From: Emticicia aquatilis
Lineage (GTDB): Bacteria > Bacteroidota > Bacteroidia > Cytophagales > Spirosomataceae
Direction: 5' to 3'
DNA: 47,768 bases
Assembly: GCF_014644295.1 (NCBI RefSeq)
Contig: NZ_BMKK01000023.1
Coordinates: forward strand, 1-47,768
Under the pieces are notes generated by a model, which was not told the origin of the DNA, did no database searches, and worked only from the letters and a program-made list of their open reading frames with translations. The position numbers and the translations under genes were made by a program. Positions 27,701 through 35,800 of this stretch are shown piece by piece (within the stretch, counting starts at the first letter, position 1; each line of letters begins with the position of its first letter).

Positions 27701-29740
27701 CCAATTGTATCAATGTTACGCCCAGATTTGATAACAACAATCGGTCAGCCATCGCCAGTATTAACTGAAGGTGTTACTTCGCAAATTCCAGTAACTGTGA
27801 CTAATAATGGTACAGCCACAGCCACAGGCCCATTGACGTTTACAACTACATTACCAAATGGCTTGACAGCTCCAGCGTCATTCTCAAATGGCGGATGGAC
27901 TTGTACAACATCTGGTCAAACGGTGACTTGTACAACGCCAAATACAACTGGATTGGCACCGACAGCGAGTACAACGTTTAATATTCCGATAACGCCAGCG
28001 GTAGGCACAGCAGGTACAACTCCAACAATAGGTGGAACAACCAGCCCATCACCTAACGAAACCGCAACAGGTAATAACTCTGGCTCGATGATACCTACAA
28101 CGCCAATCGCTGCAGTTTTACGTCCAGATTTGGTTACAACAATTGGTCAACCAAGTCCAGCATTGACAGAAGGTGTAACATCGTTGATTCCTGTAATAGT
28201 AACAAGTGTAGGTACAGCACCAGCCACAGGTCCATTGACGTTTACAACTACATTGGCCAATGGCTTGACAGCCCCAGCATCATTCTCGAATGGTGGATGG
28301 ACTTGTACAACATCTGGTCAAACAGTGACTTGTACAACACCAAACACAACTGGATTAGCACCGACAGCGAGTACGTCATTTAATATTCCGATTACACCAG
28401 CGGTAGGAACAGCAGGAACAACGCCTTCGGTAACAGGAACAACAACTCCAGTGCCGACAGAAACAACAACTGCTAACAATACAGGTACGATGACGCCAAC
28501 TGCTCCAATTCAATCAGGTACACACCCTGATTTGATAATAGTATTTGGCACACCAACACCAGTATTGATAGAAAATGTATCTTCTACGATTCCAGTAACT
28601 GTAACAAACGTAGGTACTGCATCGGCGAGTGGACAATTAGTAGTGACATTCAATATTCCGAATAATACTACCAGCCCATTATCGTACAGTGCAGGAAATG
28701 GTTGGACATGTAATGCTTCGGGTGCGATTCTTACTTGTGCAAATCCAAATGCAACAGGTTTAGCTCAAGCGGCAACAACTACATTTAATATTCAATTGAC
28801 TCCAAATGCCAACACTGCTGGTCAGTCGGTTATCTTAAATGGTTCGGTTACAGCAGTTACTGGCGAGACTGTACTCACTAATAACATAAGTGTAGTGGTA
28901 GTACCAACGCCTATCAGCTCACCATCTTTGAAAGTTAGTGTGAAGGCCTTCTTACAAGGTGCAGCCGTAAACGGAACAGGTGGCTTAATGCGTGATGATT
29001 TACGTGTGAAAGGTTTGATTCCTGCGTCTCAGCCTTATACTACTACCAACGGTTATACGCACGTCAATGGTGGAGGTACAGAAACGGTAGCACCATCGGT
29101 ATTGACTGCCACGGGCAATGATGCGATTGTTGACTGGGTAATGGTTGAACTTCGTAACTCAACAACACCATCAACGGTAGTAGCCACTCGTTCGGCCTTG
29201 ATTCAACGTGATGGCGATATTGTTGATGTGAATGGTACATCGGCAGTTTCGTTCAATAACCTTACTGCTGGTAACTATTACATTTCGGTACGTCACCGTA
29301 ACCACTTAGGGGTCATGACAGCGAGTCCAGTAGCTATTTCTGCTACCACTCCAGTGGTTGACTTCACCAGTACAAGTGTCGCCAACTATGTTTACCCAAC
29401 AGGTAACTTGAAACGCAATACAAGCCCTCAAGTAACTGATAGCGGTAAGAATATGCTATGGGCTGGTAATGCTTATCGTGACGATAAAGTGATTTTCCAA
29501 GGACCTGATAATGATGTAGATGCTATCTTCTTTAGTGTAATGACCGACCCTACGAATGTAAGTAGTTTCACCAACTTTATTCGTAACAGTGTCTATGACA
29601 ACGCTGACGTAGATATGGATGGACGAGTAATCTTCCAAGGACCTAACAACGAAGTTGATTTAATTTTCTTCGAGGTACTGACTCATCCAAGTAATACAAG
29701 TCAATTCTTGAACTATATCATTTGGCAGCAATTGCCATAA
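18704..29740 (+). CDS. Protein B: giant adhesin-like protein with 16 tandem CARDB/Ig-like modules and dockerin-like C-terminus
   Basis: About 3678 aa. The start is uncertain: ATG at 18704 is used, ATG at 18746 and TTG at 18671 are alternatives. About 95 polar residues precede a hydrophobic signal-like segment (LVGTLALTTVTLSTIAQIANA), so the signal peptide would have an unusually long N-region. Then come a beta-rich N-terminal domain, Ig-like segments and three SdrD-like modules (nt 20318-20688, 21493-21859, 22135-22502) homologous to those of protein A. Sixteen tandem 134-residue modules follow (nt 22501-28923), each starting RPDLVTTIGQPSP or similar and holding a Cys pair (W-T-C and V-x-C-x-N-P-N). 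The C-terminal block (nt 28930-29740) is homologous to that of protein C and ends in two VIFQGP-x-N-x-VD dockerin-like repeats. There is no T9SS sorting domain. It is probably a long stalk-like surface protein held by a partner. Confidence 0.9.
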   Translation: MKTQSNGCINQINAMNSNYTKTHLSLSVKAFFVKMYLLIKSMIANFYEKISEKIGGNFREIVFLKTPNLQIEVKEHQGFDSFFTRTFSRFYSRSAYRDLVGTLALTTVTLSTIAQIANAPANIKSPWVNGTYTNISASETNNNAPVSLRFVTVSNVNNVTNSTTSDNASISITGIGGQATIRVIDNDAADTYPAGTFAGFRIGTTGLLSGTIASTVIIRTYNNGVIAETYNAVTSLLGINSSLLNGDGTATVGFVTTADFDEISIEYTTLVGLLFNAEVYHAVIEKYAPGSSPCQCGSGVNCGLNTYANSTSAFSAFDGQTYSTYDLNASDLSYNAGQSYELCTDYTTGISETIIGIRNLVTFSNLCSGLTRTYSLKLKSDCSPAGTALGANLDGGSRNFNYYTVTPNTTYRACATVTMPACSSVGPTGQAEYSSSAWLIFNATSLCSAGAVAPTLSSTTISNVCSATTVNLNQVGLVTSTTPANASLVWFTNNAHTGAAYATPTTAGVGTYYAFYYDSAIGCYSPASAAVTVNIIGCSTNILALANSIYVDNGVGGGTAGNCVRDGSESANGLVTGLNVNLVSGSTVAYSAPIQPDGSYQLLSVANGSYTMIIASTPTATSVTLPTGWSMSSGTGSIPVVVSGGNLITPATAPSFCLKYCPVISSVTNQSPTICGLTDGSITLSGLRPGVSYGISYVKDGGAAVNTTIIANASGVVTIPSLGAGAYTNITATEGGCSSPAVTSTISNPAGPDISGTLKNDPTSCTGNGIYGSIILQGLTPNTTYTVGYYKDAATTETTGTFTTDGAGEIILTNLTAGVYNNIYATLNGCASPTVDVTLVGPTPPAAPILGVNTISNTCPATSVNLLTLSGTPPNGRTHEWHNANNTLPSSLVANPSAVSASGTYYVFAKSNASGCYSSGTPVTVTINICTATLSAPANTVYNDNGSGGGFAGNCVKDGTESATGLPGGLYINLIQGGLVKYSTAVNVDGSYVLSGILDGTYTLIISNTATATTSAMPTNFSLSSGTGSVNITVANSALTTPTALPAFCVRQNPTCDSINGTISVTPTGGTVGAGMTQKYLLLTPTGVILQESSVPTFIGLPAGNYNVVAIIYDIKPYTVGGNISAVTASACVGISAPVNFTVCGSSIAAVAGSVYNDNGAGGGTAGDCIQNGTEITSPIPSGLFVNLIQGATVIKSAAVQADGSYVVPSILDGTYTLIITNSAIATTSVLPVTWSVGVGSVPVVVAGGSVVTPNPAPKYCLKQGFPDIVTVLSQPTTTLVENAVSQLPVSVSNQGLSTATGQLTFTTTLPNSLSAPATFLDNGWTCITVLQTVSCTNPNATGLAPSANYNFNIPITPVIGSAGQTPPVVGTVTPVLNEQVTPNNTSLVTIATPIVAMPRPDLVTTLGQPSPSLQEGSASNIPVTISNIGNAPATGALTFTSALPNGYTAPAIFTQNGWTCMTSGQTVSCSNPNASGIAPTANTTFNIPITPSVGTAGTTTPISGTVSPVLNENVTPNNTATVTPSVAVAPLPRPDLVTTIGQPSTPLVEGQASNIPVTIANNGNASGTGPLTFSTNLPNGYTAPALFNQGGWTCLTSAQTVTCTNPNTTGLAPAASTTFNIPITPAVGTAGSALPVSGTIAPVPTENVIPNNTATMVPASNILPMPRPDLVTTIGTPSPALTEGVTSNIPVTVTNQGTAPGTGPLTFTTTLPTGLTAPASFTNGGWTCSTLGQVVSCTTPNTTGLAPAATTTFNIPVTPAIGTVGTSPIITGTTAPVPNETTTPNNTATTQVGPVQIGARPDVVTTIGTPSPALTEGVTSNIPVTLTNQGNAPATGPLTFTTTLPTGLTAPATFGINGWSCSTTIQTVSCTNPNTTDLAPAATTTFNIPVTPALGTGGTTPTIVGSVSPVPNETTLPNNIAALTPSAPIAMGLRPDLAVTLGQATPNMIEGIQSNLPVSISNQGTSAATGVLTFTTNLPNGITAPATFSNGTWSCTTSGQLVTCTNPNASGLAPTAISNFNIPITPVTGTAGTSPSIVGSVNVVPNENVTGNNTASITISPAIQIGARPDLVTTIGQPSPVLQEGVTSNIPVTVTNVGNAPATGPLTFTTNLPNGLTAPATFGQNGWTCVTSGQTVSCTNPNTSDLAPVGLTTFNIPVTPQAGTAGTLPTLIGSTAPVVNETTYPNNIGIMTPTQAILPAARPDIVASIGQPSPTLTEGVTSNIPVTLTNQGNANGNGPLTFTTTLPNSLTAPASFSNSGWTCTTSGQTVTCTTPNATGLVPTGLTTFNIPVTPIVGSAGQTPSITGTSTPLSNETVVGNNTASITTSPIAAMARPDLVTTIGQPSPALKEGTPSNIPVTITNIGTAPATGPLTFTTTLPNGYSAPTSFTDGPWTCATSGQTVTCTNPNAAGISPTGNTTFNIPITPASTTVGTTPTITGTTAPVPNETGLANNTGTMTPTSPVSALARPDLVTTIGQPSPALTEGVTSNIPVTVTNVGTAPAIGPLSFTTTLPNGLTAPASFTDGPWTCSTSGQVVTCSSPNTLGLSPAGTTTFNIPVTPAVGTAGTTPTITGTSIPVPTETTTPNNTGSMTPTAPIAPMARPDLVTTIGQPSPALTEGVISNIPVTVTSVGTAPATGPLTFTTTLANGLTAPASFSNGGWTCSTSGQTVSCSTPNTAGLAPTASTTFNIPITPAVGSAGSTPTITGTVAPAPNETTTPNNTGSMVPTAPIAAMLRPDLVTTIGYPTPALQEGITSMIPVTIANIGNAAATGPLTFTTTLPNGLTAPAAFTDGSWVCSTTGQTVICINGNTAGLVPSTSTVFNIPVTSAVGTANTTPTISGTLTPVPTEAITANNTGTMTPTAPIVSMLRPDLLVSIGQPLPALQEGITSLLPVTITNVGNASAAGSLTFTTTLPNSLTAPTSFSNNGWSCTTSSQTVTCTTPNATGLIPSGSMTFEIPVTSIAGSAGTTPTVTGTVSPVLNEIVTPNNTGTMTPTAPIVSMLRPDLITTIGQPSPVLTEGVTSQIPVTVTNNGTATATGPLTFTTTLPNGLTAPASFSNGGWTCTTSGQTVTCTTPNTTGLAPTASTTFNIPITPAVGTAGTTPTIGGTTSPSPNETATGNNSGSMIPTTPIAAVLRPDLVTTIGQPSPALTEGVTSLIPVIVTSVGTAPATGPLTFTTTLANGLTAPASFSNGGWTCTTSGQTVTCTTPNTTGLAPTASTSFNIPITPAVGTAGTTPSVTGTTTPVPTETTTANNTGTMTPTAPIQSGTHPDLIIVFGTPTPVLIENVSSTIPVTVTNVGTASASGQLVVTFNIPNNTTSPLSYSAGNGWTCNASGAILTCANPNATGLAQAATTTFNIQLTPNANTAGQSVILNGSVTAVTGETVLTNNISVVVVPTPISSPSLKVSVKAFLQGAAVNGTGGLMRDDLRVKGLIPASQPYTTTNGYTHVNGGGTETVAPSVLTATGNDAIVDWVMVELRNSTTPSTVVATRSALIQRDGDIVDVNGTSAVSFNNLTAGNYYISVRHRNHLGVMTASPVAISATTPVVDFTSTSVANYVYPTGNLKRNTSPQVTDSGKNMLWAGNAYRDDKVIFQGPDNDVDAIFFSVMTDPTNVSSFTNFIRNSVYDNADVDMDGRVIFQGPNNEVDLIFFEVLTHPSNTSQFLNYIIWQQLP
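22501..28923 (+). repeat. Sixteen tandem 402-bp repeats encoding CARDB/Ig-like modules
   Basis: Unit starts (the [RHF]-P-D motif) lie near 22501, 22901, 23303, 23705, 24107, 24508, 24910, 25312, 25708, 26111, 26513, 26915, 27317, 27719, 28121 and 28523, almost always 402 bp apart. All 16 units keep both cysteines. Units near 26111, 26513, 27719 and 28121 are closest to each other. The DNA differs mostly at third codon positions, so the array is old or has been diversified at silent sites. Confidence 0.9.
28930..29740 (+). other. C-terminal dockerin-like block of protein B
   Basis: About 270 residues aligned end to end with the C-terminus of protein C. The first part holds QRDGDIVD and the SVRHRNHLGVM stretch. 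The last 105 residues hold two repeats, WAGNAYRDDKVIFQGPDNDV then VDMDGRVIFQGPNNEV, each followed by D-x-IFF and a helix-forming stretch. The second has a D-x-D-x-D-G calcium-loop start with an insertion of about six residues relative to classical dockerins. The dockerin assignment is inference. Confidence 0.6.
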
Positions 29741-29744
29741 AAGA

Positions 29745-29798
29745 GACCACTTTCATGCTTCTCTCTCTGCTGAATGAGAGAGAAGCGATGAAAGGGTC
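29745..29798 (+). terminator. Strong terminator between proteins B and C
   Basis: GCTTCTCTCTC and GAGAGAGAAGC form an 11-pair perfect stem with an eight-base loop. An outer stem of 11 more pairs (GACC and CTTTCAT with ATGAAAG and GGTC) extends it, with one bulge on each side. ATTTTC follows. This suggests that protein C is transcribed from its own promoter in the next 40 nt, or by read-through. Confidence 0.75.
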
Positions 29799-29840
29799 AT
29801 TTTCGAAAATCATTTTGTCATTTTCTTTAATAATAAGTTC

Positions 29841-32800
29841 ATGAAAAGGAAACATATACTCCTATACGTGCAGTTTCTGATAGCTTTAGCTTTTCAGAGT
29901 TTTGCACAGACTTCCACCCAACCAGTGCAATATAAATTGACACTTGAGTCCGACGGAACCTACAAGGTTTGGATGAAGTCAATTACAGCTTATACCAGTA
30001 CGAATGCACGTATCGGTACCGCCCAAGTTACTTTGGTAGTACCCACCGGTACCGGGCAGAACCAGTTTACAGTCAGTAATTTGAGCGGCAATAATAGTAT
30101 GTCATGGTCAACGAGTGCTCAAACTCGTTTGAATAATCCATCGGTTAGTGGTACGCCAACCAACTCAGATTATATCGTGTTTGGTTTTACTCAACCAGGT
30201 AATGTACTTTTTGATATTGCAGCCAACCAAGATATACTTTTATTCAGTTTTAAAAACAGTAATAATTGTATTGGGCCAGTGGCTCTTTGGACTTCAAGCG
30301 ACCCACTTCAAGTACCGAATAATGAGAACTTTAATGTTGGTAATCAGATAACCATCTTTGGTGCGGGTTTTGGTAATAAGTGGAATAGTAATTACGGCAC
30401 AAGTCCAGTGGCGTGTAATGCTCCGCCCACGAATCCAGACTTGGTTGTGACAATTACGCCACCAGCCTCATTGACCCAAAATTCACCAGCGGTATTTAAT
30501 GTAAATGTAAGTAATATCGGTACTGGCCCTTCTTCGGGAACAACTACAGTAACCACACCGATTCCAGCCGGAATGACCTATACAGGTTCGGCGGGTACTG
30601 GTTGGACTTGCTCGCAAGTATCAAGTGATGTAGTTTGTACGAATCCAAATTCTATTCCAGCATCTGGTAGCAGTCCATTTAGTATTACACTCACACCCAC
30701 TCAAACGGGAACGGGCAGTATCTCAAGCACCGTATCGGGTGGGGGAGATGCGACCCCATCTACTTCAAGTCCAGCGAATTATTCGGTGGGTGTACCATTA
30801 ACACCTAATTTGATAGTAACAGTAACGCCGCCTGCCACATTAACACAGAATTCGCCAGCGGTATTTAATATCAATGTAAGTAATGTAGGTACGGCAGCCA
30901 GTAGCGGTACAACGACTGTTACAACACCGATTCCAAGTGGCATGACCTACACAAGTGCATCTGGTACAGGGTGGACTTGCTCACTGGTATCAAGCGATGT
31001 AGTTTGTACGAACCCGAATTCGATTGCAGTAGCAGGTAATAGTCCTTACAGTTTGACATTCACTCCAACACAAACAGGAACGGGTAGCCTCTCTTCAACA
31101 GTTTCAGGCGGTGGAGATTCAACTCCATCGACATCGACACCTGTTAACTATACAGTTAATGCTCCGTTAGCTCCCGATTTGGTTGTGAGTATGACCCCAC
31201 CGGCAATTATTACCCAAAACACACCCGCTGTTTTTAATGTAAACGTAAGTAATATTGGTACTGCTCCGAGTACTGGCACAACCACCGTAACCACACCAAT
31301 TCCTGCGGGTTTGACTTACGTCAGCTCGTCTGGTACGGGGTGGACATGTTCGCAAGTATCAAGTAATGTAGTATGTACAAATCCAAACTCGATTGCAGTA
31401 GCGGGAAGCAGCCCATATAGCCTTACATTTACACCTACACAGACAGGAACAAGCAGTATTTCATCAACCGTATCGGGTGGTGGAGATGTAACCCCATCGA
31501 CATCAACGCCAGTGAATTATACGGTGAATGCTACCACACCAACATGTTTAGTAGAATATAAAATCACAACTGAGGCGGATGGTTCTTATAAAGTATGGAT
31601 GCGTCCGAATACTACCTTCACAGGGACGGCGGCAACCATCGGAACGGCTCAAGTAACGGTGGTGTTTCCTTTGCCATCGGGTGGCGTGACACCAACGATT
31701 ACCAACTTAACGAGCTTCAATAGCATGGGTTGGTCAACGAATACTTCTCAGCAAGTTTCTCAGCCTAACTATTTCTATGCAGTCTTTAGTTTCAGCCAAG
31801 CGGCCAGTTCGACGGTGTTTGATTTGAATGCAGGCGTTGAAATTCCGTTGTTTACTTTCAAAAACACGGGTACTTGTTATGGACCATTAAATTTGTGGGC
31901 AACAACCGATGCTTTCCAAGTACCCAATGCTCTCAACTTCAATGTTGGTAATCAAATTTCCATCAATGGAGCAGGCCCTGGCAATAAATGGTGCGGTAAC
32001 TATGGTTCAGCCGCTGCTTGTCCAGCAGTAGCTTCACCGAATGTGACTGTAAGTGTTACAGGCCCAACATCAACGACAGTAGGAACACCAGTGACGTTGA
32101 ATGTCAATTTGACCAATACGGGAACCGGCCCAACCACTTCTCAGTTGACAGTAACAACTCCTATTCCTGCTGGAACCACCTTTACGGGTTCAACTGGTAC
32201 GGGCTGGACTTGTACTCAAGTGAGTAGTAATGTTGTTTGTACCAATCCTAATACATTGGCTGCTAATGGTGGTACAAGTACCTTGGGTTTGACCTTTACA
32301 CCGACGCAGACTGGTACAATTAATATCACTCCGACTGTCAATGGTGGCGGTTTGACTAATCCAGTAACAGCTACGCCTTATCCAATTACAGTGAATCCTT
32401 CGGCCGTTAATCCAATTTTGGGTCTAACATTGACTGCCCCATCAACTGGGACACAAAATGTACCTTACAATTATTCAGCAACGATTGCTAATACTGGTAC
32501 TGGTCCAACCGTTGGTACAACCACCTTTACATTGGCACTGCCGACTGGCGTGAATTACGTATCGGTAACTGGTACGGGCTGGACTTGTGTTCCACAAACC
32601 ACATTTGTGACTTGTACGAACCCTAATCCAATAGCCAATGGTTCAAGTAGTTCTTTAAGTATTTCGGTTAATCCGACGATAACTGGAACAATGAGTGCTT
32701 TTGGTTATACCACTGGTGGCGGAGCCAATACCTCTTTCAGTTCATTGGTCAATACAGTGATTTCTCCAGTTAATATAGGACAGCCCAATATTGTAGTAAG

Positions 32801-35800
32801 TTCAGTATCCAATCCAGCTACTGCTACAACCAATGTACCATTTACGCAATCAGTAGTGATTGGGAATATTGGTACTGTACCAGCAACTGGCCCATTGACT
32901 TACACCACTACATTCCCAACTGGCGTTAATTTCTCGTCAGTCAATAGTGGTTGGACTTGTACACAAACTGGCCAAGCATTGACTTGTACGAATCCGATTT
33001 CACTATCCAATGGAGCATCAGTTCCATTAGATATTCAATATGTAGCTACCCAACCATTGGTATTTACCCCAACGGGTGTGTTATCGGGTAATGGTATTTC
33101 GGGAGGAAATGCGAACGTAGCAGGAACTCCAATCACGATTACTAATAGTGGTAGCCAACCATGTACAGCAGGAGATTGCGGTATTGGGGTAAGATATGGC
33201 GTCAAATTAGGAGCTGATGGCAAGACATATACAGTTTACATGAAGTCAGCCAACACCTTTACTGGTGGAGCGGCCCGTATCGGAACGGCTCAGGTTACGC
33301 TTAAAGTACCACATGGTACTGGCGGAAACCGTTTCTTACCAAGCAATATTTCGAGCTTTACTGCAACTGGCAGCATGAACTGGACTACGAACACAAGTAG
33401 CCGAGTAGATGCCCCTTCGATTGACCCAAACAACGATTATATTTTCTTTGGTTTCAGCCAAGCATCCAGCCCAGCATTATTTGATATTGTGGCGAATGTA
33501 GAATACCCATTGTTTAGTTTCCAGAATTTGAATACCTGTAGTGGTACAGTTGGTCTGTGGGAAACCACCGACCCATTCCAAGCAGGCTTCCAGAGTTTAA
33601 ATCCTGGTAATCAGATGACAATTTTGGGCAATGGCACGGCCAATGCGTGGAAATGTAATTATACTTGTGCTTTACCATGTACATTGCCCGCTGATTTGAC
33701 AGTTTCGGCTGCTCAACCAGTACCGGGCTTGTCGGTTGGTCAAACCTCAAGTATCAATGTGACTGTGACAAACCTTTCAAACACTACGAGTGGACAAATT
33801 ACTTTAACAGTAACACTTCCCACGGGTGTTAGTACACCATCTAACAGCTTTAGTGTAAGTGGATGGTCATGCACGACTGTTGGACAAACAGTAACATGCA
33901 CGCATCCAAACACCAGTGGCTTGACGCAAAATTCAAGTATTTCGGTAGGTATTCCAGTAGTACCCGCCAGTACAGTGGCTGGTCAGATTCTGACTTTCAA
34001 CTTTGTGGTTGCTTTGGCAGGAACAGAATCAAGTACGAGCAATAATACGGCTACCTTGATTACCGCTGCTGCCGTTACGGCACCGAATCTTTCTATCAAT
34101 ATGCCAGCGTTTACGCTCTATGCTGGACAAGCATCGAATGTAGTAGTAAATGTGGTAAACAGTGGCAGTGTGAATGCTACTGGAGCATTGACAAGCACCA
34201 TTACGCTTCCAGGAGGGGCAACGGCACCCGCTACCTTCAGTAGTGGAGCATGGTCATGCACAACGCTTGGTCAGGTGATTACTTGTACGAATCCAAATAG
34301 CAGTGGCTTAGCTCCGAGTGCGAGTTCAACGATTACGATTCCAGTGACTACTCCAGCCAATGCAACGAATGGTCAAATCGTAACGATTGTAGCGAACGTA
34401 ACAGCGATTTCGGGTGAAAGCAATTTGAATGATAATTCAACAACGGGAACGGGTCAGTTAATTTCTGAACCCAACTTGAAACTGGTGAAAACAGCGACAC
34501 CGTTGGCTTTACAAGGCACTCCTTTTGATTTTACCTTTACGGTGAGCAATGTTGGAGGTTCAAATTCATCAGGTACAATTACTGTGAAAGATACGCTTCG
34601 TAACGGTTTAAAATTCGTGACGTCATCAAGCAGTAATTGGACTTGTGCGAAGTTGGGTGTTGATGCCCAAAACAATGACATTGTACAGTGTACAACTACT
34701 GCTACTCACTTAGCTAATGGCGGTAACTTCAGTATGTTTACTGTACGAGTGAATCCTACATTGGCCGTAACAGCCAGTAATATTGCTTATATTAGTGGTG
34801 GTGGAGCCAGTTCGACAGTAGCCAAACCATCGGCACCTTGTAATACTTGTGCCAACGGCATCACTGGTGTATTTGTCCAACCATCACCCGATGCAACCGT
34901 AACGATTTCGCAACCAAGCCCAGTTTTAATCGCAGGTCAGGCTTCGACAATCGTGATTACGGTCAACAATATTGGCGGAACGGCCATTACCACGGCTTTG
35001 ACTACGAGTATTGTATTACCAGTAGGTATTACGATGCCAACCACCTTTACAAGTGGAAGCTGGACTTGTACGACCAGTGGACAAACAGTTACTTGTACTA
35101 ACCCCAATACATCGGGTATCCCAGTGGGTGGTAACATTCTGCTTAACTTGATTGTAACCCCACAAACAATCCTTGTCGGTACAACGCCAACGATTACAGT
35201 GAATGTATTGCCATTCAGTGGAGAATCAAATACGACTAATAATAGTGCTACTTTGGTTATTATCAGTCCAGTAGGAGCTCCATTGGTACCAGATTTGACT
35301 ATTAGCTTGAACCAACCACAAAGTAATTTAGTAGTAGGACAAAATTCTACGATGAATGTAGTGGTATCGAATCTTGGATTAGGAGCAGCGACTGGTCAGT
35401 TGACCGTAACGATGTCGATTCCGAATGGAGTGACTGCTTCTTCGGGAACATCGAATGGTTGGACTTTGACGGTCAATGGAGGAATCCTGACGGCAAACCA
35501 TCCAAATACAACTGGTTTAGCTTCGGGCGGTACAACGAACTTTGCGGTGACGCTGACGCCAAGTTCGACGATTATTAATACGCAGCCAACCTTTGTGGGT
35601 ATTGTAAGCACAGTAGCCAATGAGTCGAATGCCTTTAATAATACGGCGGTCTTGTCAACCAGTATGAGTGTAACAACGACAGGAGTGCCCAACTTGACAA
35701 TTTATGCGGTATTGAACAATAATTTTGTAGCGGGTCAAATCTCTACTTTTAATGTCTATGTAGTGAATACGGGTGTGGTATCAGCCACTGGAACTTTGAC

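Noticed and set aside
22501-28923. CRISPR or other DNA-level repeat array
   Set aside because: The 402-bp period is a protein module in a single open frame, without short identical repeats and unique spacers.
18704-29740. Protein B as the gliding adhesin SprB
   Set aside because: It lacks the gliding-type T9SS C-terminal domain and its main repeats are CARDB/Ig-like. Only loose similarity in general layout remains.
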